A DNA stretch of 64,000 bases, taken from Streptomyces vinaceus (lineage in GTDB: Bacteria; Actinomycetota; Actinomycetes; Streptomycetales; Streptomycetaceae). The position numbers were made by a program, and so were the translations under genes. Under the pieces are notes generated by a model. That model worked only from the letters and a program-made list of their open reading frames with translations, ran no database searches and was not told where the DNA came from. Positions 63,774 through 64,000 of the stretch are shown here, piece after piece. How positions within the stretch are numbered: the stretch's first letter is position 1; each line of letters opens with the position of its first letter. The DNA is taken from contig NZ_CP023692.1 in the NCBI RefSeq assembly GCF_008704935.1, positions 806,001-870,000 on the forward strand. Direction: 5' to 3'.

Positions 63774-64000
63774 GCGGTGTCGGGGTGGAGCTGGCGGCCC
63801 AGGGACTCCACGGCGTCGGCGACGCGCACGCCGAGGACGGCGGAGGACAGGGGCAGCACCACGAACCGCTTGTTCTTGACGGCCGGAACCTCCGCGAGCG
63901 CCGGGTCGTTCAACAGGCGCTGCTTCTTGGCTTCGACGGTGGTGCCGCCGTAGTCGTAGATGAGGACGACCTCGGGCCGCCGCTCGATGACCTTCTCCCA
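63770..64000 (-). CDS. Siderophore-binding ABC lipoprotein, C-terminal part only
   Basis: Only the last 76 residues are in the window; the gene continues past position 64000. The visible part (EKVIERRPEVVLIYDYGGTT..., VPAVKNKRFVVLPLSSAVLGVRVADAVESLGRQL) matches the C-terminal lobe of family-8 periplasmic binding proteins for iron-siderophores or vitamin B12. It ends with TGA at 63770-63772, overlapping the permease start. It would be the first gene of the leftward uptake operon. Confidence 0.85.
   Translation of the reverse strand, partial: WEKVIERRPEVVLIYDYGGTTVEAKKQRLLNDPALAEVPAVKNKRFVVLPLSSAVLGVRVADAVESLGRQLHPDTA

Overview
The window is a high-GC, Streptomyces-type actinomycete chromosome segment. 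Signs of this are the strong GC bias at third codon positions, frequent GTG and TTG starts, ATGA/GTGA/TTGA stop-start overlaps, Tat signal peptides, sugar ABC transporters without their own ATPase, and several proteins of recognisable Streptomyces type (cholesterol oxidase, a DUF6126/XRE-cupin pair, GH35, PL8, a hydrolase-ABC fusion). I see no rRNA, tRNA, CRISPR array, prophage or intact insertion sequence. About 54 protein genes are supported. The last one, a siderophore-binding protein, runs off the right edge.

Layout. 0-8.3 kb: secreted FAD oxidase and trypsin-like protease, an AEC permease, a NarL-type two-component system, a secreted alpha/beta hydrolase and a membrane acyltransferase. 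8.3-15.4 kb: DUF350 protein, a GNAT + ATP-grasp fusion facing a degenerate adenylation enzyme with a four-helix membrane tail, then an ABC exporter and a glyoxalase-fold protein behind a MerR/SoxR-type promoter. 15.4-19.4 kb: a 208-bp MITE-like element, a beta-hydroxyacid dehydrogenase, and a gluconate module (gntR divergent from gntK-gntP). 19.5-23.8 kb: a cytochrome P450 with two unrecognised helical proteins, a phosphatase pseudogene, a catalytically dead beta-lactamase-fold protein and an ATP-grasp protein. 23.8-33.1 kb: a large secreted subtilisin, an MFS exporter, cholesterol oxidase, and a dehydrogenase/AhpD-fold pair. 33.1-41.3 kb: XRE-cupin regulator with a 40-aa membrane protein, ATP-dependent DNA ligase, hydrolase-ABC fusion with its permease, carbonic anhydrase, aldo/keto reductase.

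41.3-59.7 kb is a carbohydrate region. A GH35 beta-galactosidase-galT-galK operon is divergent from an unusual DeoR-LacI hybrid regulator. A sugar ABC importer and a 2-hydroxyacid dehydrogenase follow the regulator. The same 15-bp palindrome type lies upstream of the operon promoter and of the importer promoter, so I infer one regulon. Next comes a LacI-controlled set (TIM-barrel isomerase, Gfo/Idh/MocA oxidoreductase, DUF993 aldolase-like protein, second isomerase, PL8 polysaccharide lyase) with two GAAAGCGCTTTC operators in the divergent promoter.

59.7-64 kb: a secreted dimethylformamidase-like protein, a second glyoxalase-fold protein, and a siderophore-type ABC uptake operon (binding protein, FecCD permease, ATPase) read leftward. 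The genes are mostly short independent operons of the accessory-metabolism type rather than one biosynthetic cluster.
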